DNA from: Gp1-AA122 sp036378535
GTDB lineage: Bacteria; Acidobacteriota; Terriglobia; Terriglobales; Acidobacteriaceae
Direction of reading: 5' to 3'
Length of the DNA: 64,000 nt
Assembly: GCA_036378535.1 (NCBI GenBank)
Contig: DASUWH010000010.1
Coordinates: forward strand, 40,032-104,031
How positions within the stretch are numbered: position 1 is the stretch's first letter; each line of letters starts with the position of its first letter. The notes under the pieces are model-generated. The model ran no database searches, was not told the origin of the DNA, and saw nothing but the letters and a program-made list of their open reading frames with translations. Of this stretch, positions 44,204-53,327 are shown piece after piece. The position numbers were made by a program, and so were the translations under genes.

Positions 44204-45411
44204 CTCTTAGAGAACGCATTGCAGCTGAAATTCGGGAGCGCGGGCCCATGCCGTTCTCTCGATACATGGAGCTATGCCTGTACGAGCCGGAACTGGGCTA
44301 TTACTCGCGCGCAGCGAAACAGTTCGGCAAAGCAGGAGATTTCTATACCTCGAGCGACGTGCACGCACTATTCGGACGCCTGCTGGCTCGCCAGTTCGAT
44401 GAGATGTGGCGCGCCCTGGGATCGCCCGATCAGATCGAGGTGCTGGAACTCGGCCCCGGCCGCGGTCTGTTCGCGCAGGATGTCCTGGATTGGTCGGAGA
44501 AGAAGTTCCCGGACTTCTTTGCAGCGTTGCACTATAGGTTTGCCGAGAGATCTTCGGCTCTGCGAGAGCACATCACGCAAACCCTTTCTCGACGCTTCGA
44601 ATCCGGCAAGTGCACATTCGGTGAGATAGGCACGACCTGTCACCCTGAGCGCGGGCGCAAGCCCGAGTCGATGGACCTTGCGTCTTTGCATGATGACGCG
44701 AAAGTATCAGGGAGATCTCCCCGTACGCTCGACCAGCCCCTGATCATCTTCGCCAATGAATTTTTCGATGCGCTTCCGGTGGAGGTCGTCAGTGATCAAG
44801 GGACGCTCCGCATTGGGCTGCGCGATGGACAATTCATTGAGACCTGGGCACCCGCGTCAGAGCGTGAACTCGAATACCTTGATCGTTACAGCATCCATCC
44901 CGAGCCTGGCGAACGGGTGGAAGTGCCACTTGTAGCCCATGATTACGCCAAATGTGCTGCTCAACTGGTTGAACACGGGTTATTCATCGCCATCGACTAC
45001 GGTTACACGCGCGATGAACTGCTTGCGGGCCGTCATCGTGGAACCATCATGGCCTACCGGCAGCACTCCGCCAGTTCAAACCCATATGAGGCTCCTGGCG
45101 AGCAGGACATCACTGCACACGTCAATTTCAGCGCACTCGCCTCCGCGCTCGAAGCGAACGGCTTGAAGCCGCAGAAACTGCTGACGCAATCGCAGTTCCT
45201 GATGGGTATTGGCGAATCCACCCAATTCGCCGATGCATTCGCGGACTGCCGCCTTCCGCAGGAGCACGCTAAAGTGGCACTCCAGTTGAAGCACCTCGTC
45301 ACCCCCGCTGGCATGGGCGAAACATTCCAGGTACTGGTGGCCAGCAAAGGCATGGCATTGGAGACGGTGACGACACTGAGCGGCCTGAGTTTTGGGCAGG
45401 GCGTCCGATGA
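44200..45411 (+). CDS. MidA-like SAM-dependent methyltransferase (NDUFAF7 family), with an inserted repeat
   Basis: 403-residue class I methyltransferase. Family motifs are GPMPFSRYMELCLYEPELGYY, GDFYTSSDVHALFG and the SAM loop VLELGPGRGLFAQDVL, then FANEFFDALPVE. Eukaryotic members methylate a complex I subunit. The start is GTG 44200 with AGGAAGG upstream. Residues about 146-170 (CHPERGRKPESMDLAS...) are translated from a copy of the dispersed repeat seen at 30358-30427. The frame is kept. The gene overlaps both neighbours. Confidence 0.88.
   Translation: MTLRERIAAEIRERGPMPFSRYMELCLYEPELGYYSRAAKQFGKAGDFYTSSDVHALFGRLLARQFDEMWRALGSPDQIEVLELGPGRGLFAQDVLDWSEKKFPDFFAALHYRFAERSSALREHITQTLSRRFESGKCTFGEIGTTCHPERGRKPESMDLASLHDDAKVSGRSPRTLDQPLIIFANEFFDALPVEVVSDQGTLRIGLRDGQFIETWAPASERELEYLDRYSIHPEPGERVEVPLVAHDYAKCAAQLVEHGLFIAIDYGYTRDELLAGRHRGTIMAYRQHSASSNPYEAPGEQDITAHVNFSALASALEANGLKPQKLLTQSQFLMGIGESTQFADAFADCRLPQEHAKVALQLKHLVTPAGMGETFQVLVASKGMALETVTTLSGLSFGQGVR
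44637..44688 (+). repeat. dispersed palindromic repeat inside the MidA coding region
   Basis: CCTGTCACCCTGAGCGC at the left and GAGTCGATGGACCTTGCGT at the right, the same blocks as in the complement of 30358-30427. The inner part (GCGGGCGCAAGCCCG) forms a short hairpin. It is shorter than the intergenic copy because the loop differs. It adds about 20 residues in frame. Confidence 0.7.
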
Positions 45412-46154
45412 ATGTAACGGCGTATCTGGAGCGAATCGGATATTCCGGGCCGGTGATGCCGAATGCCGAGAACCTGCGTGCCATTCATCGGGCGCACTTG
45501 TTCTCGGTACCGTTCGAGAACCTGGATATCGGATGGGGGCGAGCGATTCGCGTGGATCAGGAGGCATTCGTCCGGAAAGTGGTCGAGCAGAGGCGCGGCG
45601 GATTTTGCTACGAACTCAATGGCGCCTTTGCGGCTCTGCTGCAGGCACTTGGGTTCCGGGTGACGCTCCTGTCGGCACGTGTGCCCTGTGCTGATGGAAG
45701 TGAGGGACCGGAATTCGATCATCTGACCCTGCAAGTTGATCTTGCCAAGCCGTGGCTAGCGGACGTCGGCTTCGGCGATTCGTTTATTGATCCTTTGCGG
45801 CTGGCGGTTGGGGTCGAGCAAGAGCAGGATGGGAAGCGCTTTCGGATCGCGGAGTCGGGCGAGTTACTGCGGGTGGAGAGGCACGAAGGAGAATGGAAGA
45901 CGGAGTATGTTTTTGATTTGATACCGCGACGTTTGGAAGAGTTTGCCGATATGTGCCATTACCACCAAACGTCGAAGAAGTCTCCTTTTACGCAAAAGAG
46001 GGTGTGTAGCCGGGCTACGCCCGATGGACGAGTGACATTATCGGAGAGGAAGTTAATCGTCACGCGGAACGGGCTTAAGGAGGAACGGGGATTGGGATCT
46101 GAGGAAGAGTGGCTGACGGTGTTGCAGAAGCAGTTCGGAGTGTGTCGCCCCTGA
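45408..46154 (+). CDS. arylamine N-acetyltransferase
   Basis: 248-residue NAT-family enzyme. The catalytic triad is complete: Cys in RRGGFCYELNGAF near residue 68, His in EFDHLTLQV near 105 and Asp in WLADVGFGDSF near 122. It moves acetyl groups from acetyl-CoA to arylamines or related compounds. The start overlaps the methyltransferase stop (ATGA), forming a three-gene coupled operon. The physiological substrate is unknown. Confidence 0.93.
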   Translation: MNVTAYLERIGYSGPVMPNAENLRAIHRAHLFSVPFENLDIGWGRAIRVDQEAFVRKVVEQRRGGFCYELNGAFAALLQALGFRVTLLSARVPCADGSEGPEFDHLTLQVDLAKPWLADVGFGDSFIDPLRLAVGVEQEQDGKRFRIAESGELLRVERHEGEWKTEYVFDLIPRRLEEFADMCHYHQTSKKSPFTQKRVCSRATPDGRVTLSERKLIVTRNGLKEERGLGSEEEWLTVLQKQFGVCRP

Positions 46155-46250
46155 CGGGGCTGGGTCGATTGGTCCTAGCTTACCCAGCGCTTACGCGCTG
46201 GGCTAATGGGTTTCGCCCTTCGGGCTGGTGGACTTCACGCAGACAAGACG
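46143..46250. repeat. REP-like repeat after the NAT gene
   Basis: CGCCCCTGACGGGGCT is followed by TTACCCAGCGCTTACGCGCTGGGCTAATG and TTCGCCCTTCGGGCTGG: three small hairpins in a row. The same order of hairpins is seen at 53034-53120. It starts within the last codons of the NAT gene and may act as its terminator. Confidence 0.6.
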
Positions 46251-46334
46251 TTGTCTTGGTCGAGCCTTTCCGGCTGGCGATTGCCGGCTGTAGTAGCAAA
46301 GCCGAGACGCAGCAAAGCCAGGCTTCTACGGTGG

Positions 46335-46601
46335 CTACTTCGCCAGGGTGGTGAGGCGGGCAGAGAGGCGCGATTTGTAGCGTGAGGCCGTATTCTCGTG
46401 GAGGATGCCCTTCTGGATGGCCTTGTCCAGCGCGGAAACGGTCTGGCGATAGGCCTGTTCGGCGGCCTGCTTGTCGCCTTTCGCAAGGCTCTCGCGCATG
46501 GCGCGCAGCGAGGTGCGCAGGCGGGAGCGGTTGGCCCGGTTGCGGGCGGTGCGGCGTTCGGTCTGGCGGGCGCGTTTCAGCGCCGAAAAGTGATTTGCCA
46601 T
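46335..46601 (-). CDS. rpsT: ribosomal protein S20
   Basis: 88-residue basic helical protein of the small ribosomal subunit. It starts MANHFSALKRARQTERR and contains RNRANRSRLRTSLRA and the conserved HENTASRYKSRLSARL. GAAGGTAA precedes the start. It is encoded alone on this strand, as is usual for rpsT. Confidence 0.96.
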   Translation of the reverse strand: MANHFSALKRARQTERRTARNRANRSRLRTSLRAMRESLAKGDKQAAEQAYRQTVSALDKAIQKGILHENTASRYKSRLSARLTTLAK

Positions 46602-46659
46602 GCTTTGCTAGTTACCTTCGTTTCTCTAGAGAGATGTTCGGGTGGGTTCCGAATAGGCT

Positions 46660-46689
46660 ATTTTACGAGAGTAAGTCGTACCCGGTCAA
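46660..46689 (-). promoter_or_regulatory. sigma-70-type promoter of rpsT
   Basis: On the minus strand, TTGACC (46689-46684) and TAAAAT (46665-46660) are 18 nt apart and about 60 nt upstream of the rpsT start. The -35 end is close to the divergent AAA gene start (46696). Confidence 0.5.
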
Positions 46690-46695
46690 ACGCTT

Positions 46696-48291
46696 ATGAC
46701 GGATGTACTCCAGCATCTGAAGGTGCTGATCGACTCGTTTACCCCCATCGTCGTGATCGAGACGGTCGAGGAAACGCGCGCCACCCGTCTGGTGCGGCTC
46801 GCGTGCTCAGCTCTGAACCTGGCAGCGTTCGAATGGACCATTGCCAGCGGCCTAATGCGTTGCGGCAGTAGCGAAGAGTCTGGTGCCGAGAGCGGCTCGC
46901 TACCGCCGGGGGGCTACGCCGCGGGACATGAACCTTCCGGCGAGAGCGCCAAGGCCTTGTACAACAGTCGTGAACCCGCGCAGATGCTGGCCAATCTGGA
47001 AGGCATCTCGGTCGAGGCAGCTTTCATCCTCAAAGATCTGCATCGCCACCTGGACGATCCCATAGTCGTGCGGCGCTTGCGCGATGTGGGACAGAAGTTC
47101 GCGGCCAACCGTCGCACCGTGATCCTCACGGCGCCCAAGATCAGCGTTCCCCCCGAATTGGCCGGTCTGGTCGAATTTTTGGACTTGCCACTGCCAGACC
47201 GGCAGCGATTGCGGCAGATCGTGGACGAAGTCCTGGTGCGAATTTCGCGGACTCACACTCTGCAGCGAAGGCTCGATTCTGCTGGTCTGGGAGCACTTGT
47301 CGAGAACCTGCGAGGATTAACGGAAGAAGAGGCGGAACGCGCCTTATCGCAGGCGCTGGTGCAAAGGTATTCGCTGTGCGCGGAGACGGTCACAGATGTA
47401 GTCGAGGCCAAGAAAGCCACTCTGCAAAGATCGGAGATGCTCGACTTCATCGAAGCGACGGACAAGATGGCAGCCATTGGAGGATTGGATAATTTGAAGC
47501 GATGGCTGTCGGAACGGCGGGGAGCATGGGACGATCGGGGACGTGAATTCGGACTGGAGCCTCCGAAAGGCATGATTATCCTTGGCGTGCAGGGTTGCGG
47601 CAAGAGCCTATGCGCGCGGGCGGTAGCCGGCGAGTGGGAGCTGCCGCTGGTCAAGTTCGATACCGCCGCGGTGTACGACAAGTACATCGGCGAAACTGAA
47701 AAACGCATTCGCAAGGTGTTCCAAATTGCCGAGAGTCTTGCGCCTTGCGTGCTGTGGATCGATGAATTGGAGAAAGTGTTTGCGGGCAGCGGGCCGGACT
47801 CGGCGTCCGCGGATGCGGGAGTGTCATCACGATTGTTGGGTGCCTTTCTTTCCTGGATGCAGGACAAGAAGTCTCCGGTGTTCGTCGCCGCCACGTGCAA
47901 TAACGTGACTGCGCTGCCGCCCGAGTTGATCCGCAAGGGGCGATTTGACGAGCTGTTCTTTGTCGACCTGCCCAATCAGTCGGAACGCGCACAGATTCTT
48001 GCGATTCAGTTGCGCCGGCGCAAACGAAATCCCGCCGACTTTGACATCGCTGCCGTGGCCGCAGCCGCACAAGGCTACTCCGGCGCGGAAATCGATGCCG
48101 CCGTGCAGACTGCCATGTACGCCGCCTTCTCACAGAAGACCGATCTCACCACGCAAGCGCTGCTGCATGCGCTCCAAGGAACGGTTCCGCTTTCGACCAC
48201 ACGCGCAGAGGATATCGCCGGCTTGCGAAACTGGGCCCTGCAGCGTGCGGTTCCCGCTTCACTCCCGGATAAGCTCGGGCAATCAGCCTAG
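46696..48291 (+). CDS. AAA ATPase of the Ycf46 type
   Basis: 531-residue protein. The N-terminal half (to about residue 240) is a degenerate ATPase-like region, and the C-terminal half is an active AAA domain. Walker A is GVQGCGKSL near 299, Walker B is CVLWIDELEKVF near 350, and the arginine finger region is RKGRFDELFFVDLP. This matches Ycf46-like ATPases found in cyanobacteria and other bacteria; the role is poorly known. Residues 55-80 (SSEESGAESGSLPPGG) are low complexity and lie where such proteins usually have none. Confidence 0.88.
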   Translation: MTDVLQHLKVLIDSFTPIVVIETVEETRATRLVRLACSALNLAAFEWTIASGLMRCGSSEESGAESGSLPPGGYAAGHEPSGESAKALYNSREPAQMLANLEGISVEAAFILKDLHRHLDDPIVVRRLRDVGQKFAANRRTVILTAPKISVPPELAGLVEFLDLPLPDRQRLRQIVDEVLVRISRTHTLQRRLDSAGLGALVENLRGLTEEEAERALSQALVQRYSLCAETVTDVVEAKKATLQRSEMLDFIEATDKMAAIGGLDNLKRWLSERRGAWDDRGREFGLEPPKGMIILGVQGCGKSLCARAVAGEWELPLVKFDTAAVYDKYIGETEKRIRKVFQIAESLAPCVLWIDELEKVFAGSGPDSASADAGVSSRLLGAFLSWMQDKKSPVFVAATCNNVTALPPELIRKGRFDELFFVDLPNQSERAQILAIQLRRRKRNPADFDIAAVAAAAQGYSGAEIDAAVQTAMYAAFSQKTDLTTQALLHALQGTVPLSTTRAEDIAGLRNWALQRAVPASLPDKLGQSA

Positions 48292-48399
48292 GTTCTCAGA
48301 ATTTTTGACCGGGTACTTGCGTGCCGCCAGAGGCTGTCAATCAAGTTACTTGGAGACATGCCCCAGCGCGCGGGTGAAAGTACTTGAGAAGGAGGCTAT

Positions 48400-48468
48400 A
48401 TGTCGTGCTACGATACTGATGCAAGCACAGCCTGGCGGCATGTAAGGCATCATGGAGCGAAGTCTTAA
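48400..48468 (+). CDS. possible 22-residue leader peptide overlapping the MarR start
   Basis: A short frame (MSCYDTDASTAWRHV...) with a strong AAGGAGG site 4 nt upstream. It runs past the MarR start codon (48452) and stops at 48468. The MarR gene itself has only a weak site. This arrangement could couple MarR translation to the leader. Confidence 0.4.
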   Translation: MSCYDTDASTAWRHVRHHGAKS

Positions 48469-48898
48469 TTCAGTCGATTACCGGTCGCTGGCCGAACTTC
48501 GGCATCAGATCCGGCGCTTTCTGCACTTCAGTGAGCAGAATGCTCGTCAAGCGGGATTGGAACCGAGACAACACCAGCTCATGTTGGCGCTGAAGGGCTT
48601 GCCGCCGGGGCGACGGCCGCGGGTAGCAGAAATCGCAGAAAGACTGCAGATTCAGCATCATAGCGCTGTAGAACTGGTCAATCGTTTGGCCGATAGCGGC
48701 TTCGTGAAGCGCCATCGCGGAACGCAAGACCGGCGCGAGGTGTTGCTCTCTCTAACGCCAAGGGGTGAGAGGGTGCTGCGCGAGCTATCGCTGCAACATA
48801 GGGCGGAACTGCGCCATGCGGGTCCAGCCCTGGTCAAGGCCCTACGCCAGGTTACATCCGGGAGCGGTAACGGGGCCCGGCGCCGGATGACGGCTTAG
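48452..48898 (+). CDS. MarR-family transcription regulator
   Basis: 148-residue winged-helix regulator. The recognition region is VAEIAERLQIQHHSAVELVNRLADSGFVKR, followed by the wing motif GTQDRREVLLSLTPRGE with the family DRR. It may bind the palindromes nearby (49011-49047). It lies before a ClC channel gene, about 240 nt away; the link is only positional. Confidence 0.92.
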   Translation: MERSLNSVDYRSLAELRHQIRRFLHFSEQNARQAGLEPRQHQLMLALKGLPPGRRPRVAEIAERLQIQHHSAVELVNRLADSGFVKRHRGTQDRREVLLSLTPRGERVLRELSLQHRAELRHAGPALVKALRQVTSGSGNGARRRMTA

Positions 48899-49010
48899 TA
48901 GCGTTTCTTTTGTGCACAGAAAGCACGGGGTCTATCCAGCAGCCTCCATCTAGGCTCTCTTCGCCCACTTTCGGCATACTCGCCTTCTCCTGGCCAGGGC
49001 GCTCGCGCAG

Positions 49011-49047
49011 ATTGCGAGATTACCAGCCCCAGCATCATCTCGCAATT
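49011..49047. promoter_or_regulatory. inverted repeat upstream of the ClC gene
   Basis: ATTGCGAGAT (49011-49020) and ATCTCGCAAT (49038-49047) are perfect 10-bp arms with 17 nt between. It could be a MarR operator or the end of the marR transcript. A TATAAT (49075-49080) with weak upstream element follows and may be the ClC promoter. A TTAACGTTAA palindrome occurs near 49107. Confidence 0.45.
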
Positions 49048-49139
49048 ACGTCGTAACCCGATATAACTTGGTATATAATGAGATAGGGTGGTTTATTCAC
49101 GGAAATTTAACGTTAACGGACGGCGTATGAAGGGGGAAA

Positions 49140-51074
49140 GTGTTGGACAGCTCTGATCGGCCGGATATCAATGCGGTGGTAGGAACAGGCACACCAGTTG
49201 TCGAAGGAGAACCCGCGCGTCTGGGAGCTACCTTGCTCAGCCCGCCAAGCGCACATGCGGTTGAGCCGAATTTCCGCATGGTGTTAATTTCGTTCCTGGC
49301 CGCGGCCGTGGGTCTGATCGCGGGAGTCGTGGCCTATGCGCTTTACCACCTGATCGGTTTCTTCACCAATCTGTTCTTCTTTCATAAGATCTCGGCTAAT
49401 TTTCACAGCGCGCGCGACAACCATCTGGGACTGCTGGTCATTGTTGTGCCTGTCGTCGGAGGCTTGATCGTAGGGTTGATGGCGAAATACGGGTCTCCGA
49501 AAATCAAAGGCCACGGAATTCCGGAAGCGATGGAAGCGGTGCTGGTGAGCCGTAGCCGCATTCAGCCACGCGTGGCTATTCTCAAACCGATCTCAGCCGC
49601 CATCGCGATCGGCACCGGCGGACCGTTTGGCGCGGAAGGGCCGATCATCCAGACGGGAGGCGCCCTGGGATCGCTAGTTGGGCAGCTGTTTCATACCACG
49701 GCGGCCGAACGCAAAGTGTTGCTTGGATGCGGCGCTGCGGCCGGGATGTCTGCGACTTTTAACACGCCTATTGCGGGCGTGATCCTGGCTATCGAGCTCT
49801 TGCTGTTTGAATTCAAGTCGCGCTCATTCATCCCGCTGGTAATCGCCAGCACTCTGGCCACAGCGGTGCACATGCGGCTGCTGGGTCCGGGCCCTATGTT
49901 TGCGGTTGGCCCAGTCGATTTCGGCATTCCGCACGCCTTGCCGTGTTATTTACTTCTGGGCGTTCTGTGCGGACTGGCGGCGTACGCGTTCAGCAAATCG
50001 CTGTATTGGGTGGAGGATCAGTTCGACAAGCTCACGATCGATCCGCTTTGGTGGCCCGCCATTGGGGCGCTCATGCTGGGCGTAATCGGCTATTTCGTGC
50101 CGCGCGTCCTGGGCGTGGGATATGACACGATTGGTGACATCCTGCATGCCAGCCTGGCCTGGAAATTGCTGCTGCTGGTGATGCTGGCCAAGGCCGTGGC
50201 GCTCATCGTCTCGCTGGGATCGGGCACTTCGGGCGGATTACTGGCGCCCATGTTCATGTCGAGCGCGGCTCTGGGCGGACTGTACGCCATGGGAATGAAC
50301 GAAATATTCCCGGGGGCACACCTGGCGGCGGGAGCGTTCGCGCTGGTGGCCATGGGGGCGGTGTTTGGTGCCGCGTCGCGCGCCGCCTTCACCTTTATTA
50401 TTTTCGCCTTCGAGATCACCCGTGATTACAACGCAGTGCTGCCGCTTATGCTGGTGACGGTGATAGCGGAGGGAATTGCCCTGCTGTTGATGCCCAAGTC
50501 ATCAATCATGACAGAGAAACTCGCCCGGCGCGGGCTGCTGATTCACCAGGATTATGAGACCGACATCCTGGAGCACGTAGCCGTGGCCGAGACCATGGAC
50601 CCTGAGCCGCCGACTCTGGCCGAAGACATGAGGGTGCGGGAGGTGGCTGATCGCATTGCCCGGCATGACCCTGCGGTCAGCAAACATCAAGGCATTTTCA
50701 TCGTGGATTCTGCGGGTAGTTTGAAGGGAGTACTGACTCGTGGTGACGTGCTACGGTCGCTGGATCAGGACCCCACGGGAGAAACGACCGTACTCGATGC
50801 CGGCAATCAAAACCTGGTAGTGACTTATCCCGAAGAGACGCTGAATCAGGCGGCGGGCAAGATGCTGCGGAATAACATTGGCCGATTGGCAGTAGTGGAT
50901 CGGGCAAATCCTCAAAAGCTGGTCGGCTATCTTGGCCGGCGCGAAGTTATGGCAGCGCGGCTGCGGCGACTGGAAGAAGAGCATGTGAGAGAGCCGGGCT
51001 GGATTGCACGGTTTCGACGGCAGGACGAAACCAAATCCACAACTCTTAATTCTTCGGGTTCGACGTTCCGGTAA
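49140..51074 (+). CDS. ClC-family chloride channel or antiporter with two CBS domains
   Basis: 644-residue membrane protein. Selectivity motifs are KGHGIPEAM near residue 122, GPFGAEGPIIQTGG near 160 (gating Glu in GxEGP) and GTSGGLLAPMFM near 362. About 10 helices are followed by two CBS domains (residues about 480-610) that usually sense nucleotides. The start may be GTG 49140 or TTG 49143; an AGGGGG site lies just before. Whether it is a channel or exchanger cannot be read. Confidence 0.92.
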   Translation: MLDSSDRPDINAVVGTGTPVVEGEPARLGATLLSPPSAHAVEPNFRMVLISFLAAAVGLIAGVVAYALYHLIGFFTNLFFFHKISANFHSARDNHLGLLVIVVPVVGGLIVGLMAKYGSPKIKGHGIPEAMEAVLVSRSRIQPRVAILKPISAAIAIGTGGPFGAEGPIIQTGGALGSLVGQLFHTTAAERKVLLGCGAAAGMSATFNTPIAGVILAIELLLFEFKSRSFIPLVIASTLATAVHMRLLGPGPMFAVGPVDFGIPHALPCYLLLGVLCGLAAYAFSKSLYWVEDQFDKLTIDPLWWPAIGALMLGVIGYFVPRVLGVGYDTIGDILHASLAWKLLLLVMLAKAVALIVSLGSGTSGGLLAPMFMSSAALGGLYAMGMNEIFPGAHLAAGAFALVAMGAVFGAASRAAFTFIIFAFEITRDYNAVLPLMLVTVIAEGIALLLMPKSSIMTEKLARRGLLIHQDYETDILEHVAVAETMDPEPPTLAEDMRVREVADRIARHDPAVSKHQGIFIVDSAGSLKGVLTRGDVLRSLDQDPTGETTVLDAGNQNLVVTYPEETLNQAAGKMLRNNIGRLAVVDRANPQKLVGYLGRREVMAARLRRLEEEHVREPGWIARFRRQDETKSTTLNSSGSTFR

Positions 51075-51089
51075 GACAATAGCAAACTA

Positions 51090-51716
51090 TCAGAGCGGCA
51101 GCCCATTGTTATCGGTATTGAGCGATTGCGTCGAAAACTTTCCGAGATACGCCGATAGCGATCCGTCCGCTTTTTGTGCGAAGACACAACCGTCTTGCCA
51201 GATGCCATCCAATTGGCGAAATGGCCCGGGCGGGTCACCCTGATTACAATGCACGTCGTGCACGCCGAGTCCAGTTGTATATGGTGCACCGAATGCAAAA
51301 ACTCTCGTTGATCCGGTCACCATTGCGACCAACGCATTTCCCGCCTCGTCTCCCGTCACATTGGTCCAGGACTGGACGTTGGTACGGAAGATTGCATTCA
51401 CGATAGCCCAGAATATCGCGAGACAACCAAGTGGCTTCTGGAAGATAGGACTGCGGGCGTAGTCCATCGCACCGGAATTGGGGTTGGAATCCAGATGGTG
51501 CCAACCGTCCTGCAAGGCCGCGATCGGAGCAAATAAACTCGTATCAAGATTGTTGAAGAGTTGATATTGAAATAACCCGTTCGGCTCATTTACGTCAACC
51601 GCGGCTTGGTAGACCGAATTGCCTGCTTGAATGTTGAGGTCGACGTGTAACCATTGTCCCTGGTTTCTTGTGTAGCTCGTGTATTGCCCAATCACCACTC
51701 CATAGTCCGGCAGCAT
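51090..51716 (-). CDS. DUF2278 family protein
   Basis: 208-residue protein of the DUF2278 (YukJ-like) family. It starts MLPDYGVVIGQYTSY and has the family signatures SVYQAAVDVN and GVHDVHCNQGDPPGP...GIWQDG near the C-terminus. GGAGG lies 4 nt before ATG 51716, so this start is better than the TTG at 51740. No signal peptide and no known activity. Confidence 0.85.
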   Translation of the reverse strand: MLPDYGVVIGQYTSYTRNQGQWLHVDLNIQAGNSVYQAAVDVNEPNGLFQYQLFNNLDTSLFAPIAALQDGWHHLDSNPNSGAMDYARSPIFQKPLGCLAIFWAIVNAIFRTNVQSWTNVTGDEAGNALVAMVTGSTRVFAFGAPYTTGLGVHDVHCNQGDPPGPFRQLDGIWQDGCVFAQKADGSLSAYLGKFSTQSLNTDNNGLPL

Positions 51717-51935
51717 ATAACCTCCACCTAGGGGTACCAATCATACTCCGAAGAAGGAGTCATCGACTAAGTGGGTGACCTGCGCCCAGACTATCTCTGG
51801 ACCTGTCAGGACCTTCTGGTTGGAGACGTTGTCGCAATCCGAGCAGTTAAGGTGAGATAGAATAGAGAACCGCAAAGCCGCCGTAATCGAAGTGAGAATC
51901 CGGCAGTTTGGCCTTTGATAAGGCCTGTCGATGCT

Positions 51936-52898
51936 TTAGGGGTGGGGTAACTCGCCTAACATGTTTGGCTTCGTGTTTTTCTGTGCGGCTGCAATCAGCG
52001 GCCGCAACGACTCAATTCCTATCCCCAGGGTGCCGCCGGAGAAGCCGTCTATAAAAGCGGCGTTCACGCCAATCACCTGGCCGCGGGAATTGAAGACAGG
52101 GCCGCCGCTGCCGCCGTGGGCGGTGGGAGCGTCATAGACAAGCTTGTCGCCGACTACGTCCCCGAGGTGGCCGACGGTGGCGGAGGGGCGAATCAGGGCC
52201 AGCGCGGCGAGCTCGTTGACGGCTCCGATATCGTCGTGACGATACGCGAGCCGGTCATAAATGGCTGCGGGTGATTTTGCCACCATGCCGGCCACTCCCA
52301 TGGGATAGCCGATCACGGTGACCAACTCTCCCGGTGGCGTGGCAGCGTCGGCGAGTGGGAGGGGTTCCAAGTGCCTCGTGCCCAAAGTACCTTCAACGCG
52401 CAAGATCGCCAGATCGGTGCCACCGGAAAGCACAATGGGTGTGACCACAACCGGGGTGGGGGCTCCAGGAAAAAAGGCAATCAGCTTTTCCAGGACCGGA
52501 GTTTCGCCCAGGCGAATCAGCGCCTCAGATTCAGGATCTTCGTACCAGGGCTGGGCCACGTGACGATTGGTGGCGAGGAGACGATCGGCCACGACAAAGC
52601 CTGTTCCCGACAGTCGCGCCCGCATCCCGGGACGCTGGTCCGGAATCCCGACGTGATAAACACCATAGATGTAGCAGATTGAATTACGGTACCGGTTCAG
52701 AACCACCGAAGGCATGGACTGTTCCTGTTTCAACTGCTCCAGTTGAGACGAGAGCTGGCGGACTTCCTGCTGCAACCGGGCTTGCTCGGCGCGTGGACTG
52801 TATCGATGATTGATCCACACCACGCTTCCGAAGAGCAGGAGAGCGGCCGTGAGGCCAACCAGCGCGCGGCCAGCGACGACATTGGGTTTGTAATCCAT
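51936..52898 (-). CDS. membrane-anchored S1C (trypsin-like) protease
   Basis: 320-residue serine protease. A membrane helix (LVGLTAALLLFGSVVWI) and a short coiled coil (QQEVRQLSSQLEQLKQEQ) precede the protease domain. His is in LLATNRHVA, Asp in GTDLAILRV and Ser in AHGGSGGPVFN. There is no PDZ domain, unlike DegP. It is probably a periplasmic protease held at the inner membrane. Confidence 0.9.
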   Translation of the reverse strand: MDYKPNVVAGRALVGLTAALLLFGSVVWINHRYSPRAEQARLQQEVRQLSSQLEQLKQEQSMPSVVLNRYRNSICYIYGVYHVGIPDQRPGMRARLSGTGFVVADRLLATNRHVAQPWYEDPESEALIRLGETPVLEKLIAFFPGAPTPVVVTPIVLSGGTDLAILRVEGTLGTRHLEPLPLADAATPPGELVTVIGYPMGVAGMVAKSPAAIYDRLAYRHDDIGAVNELAALALIRPSATVGHLGDVVGDKLVYDAPTAHGGSGGPVFNSRGQVIGVNAAFIDGFSGGTLGIGIESLRPLIAAAQKNTKPNMLGELPHP

Positions 52899-53072
52899 TA
52901 TGGATATGCGATCCGCCGGCGCGATTGGGGGGAAGGCAACAGATCGTGGATCTATGTTCCCGCGAATAGAGAATCTGACCTAGGGTACGAAGGGCAGTGG
53001 ACTGGCGATTGCGGAAGCCAACGCTGGGAGGGTGCCGCCCCTGACGGGGCTTTGCCTCTTTTTCGGGCGTTA

Positions 53073-53152
53073 CCCCCGGGCTCACGCCCGGGGCTAATGC
53101 CTTCCGCCCTCCGGGCTTGGGTTAGCTGAGGTTGAGATCGCCACCGCGGTCC
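53073..53152. repeat. 80-bp repeat, copy 1
   Basis: CCCCCGGGCTCACGCCCGGGG then TAATGCC, TCCGGGCTTGGGTTAGCT and GAGATCGCC. Nearly the same sequence is found at 53198-53277. A CGCCCCTGACGGGGCT hairpin stands just before (53036-53051). The whole 52899-53327 gap consists of these repeats and a gene-free stretch; reading frames through them are chance. Confidence 0.75.
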
Positions 53153-53197
53153 AGCTTTGAGTCGTCACCTACTGGGCTCCTCGCCTCTTCACTCGTG

Positions 53198-53277
53198 CCC
53201 CCGGGCTCACGCCCGGGGCTAATGCCCTCCGCCTTCCGGGCTTGGGTTAGCTCAGGTCGAGATCGCCAGCGCGGTCC
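53198..53277. repeat. 80-bp repeat, copy 2
   Basis: Direct repeat of 53073-53152, 125 nt downstream, with a few substitutions. It ends about 50 nt from the bacterioferritin stop on the opposite strand. Confidence 0.75.
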
Positions 53278-53327
53278 CATCGTCCTGAGCTCGAAATCAC
53301 AGTGGCGGCTCAGGACACAGCCGGCGG

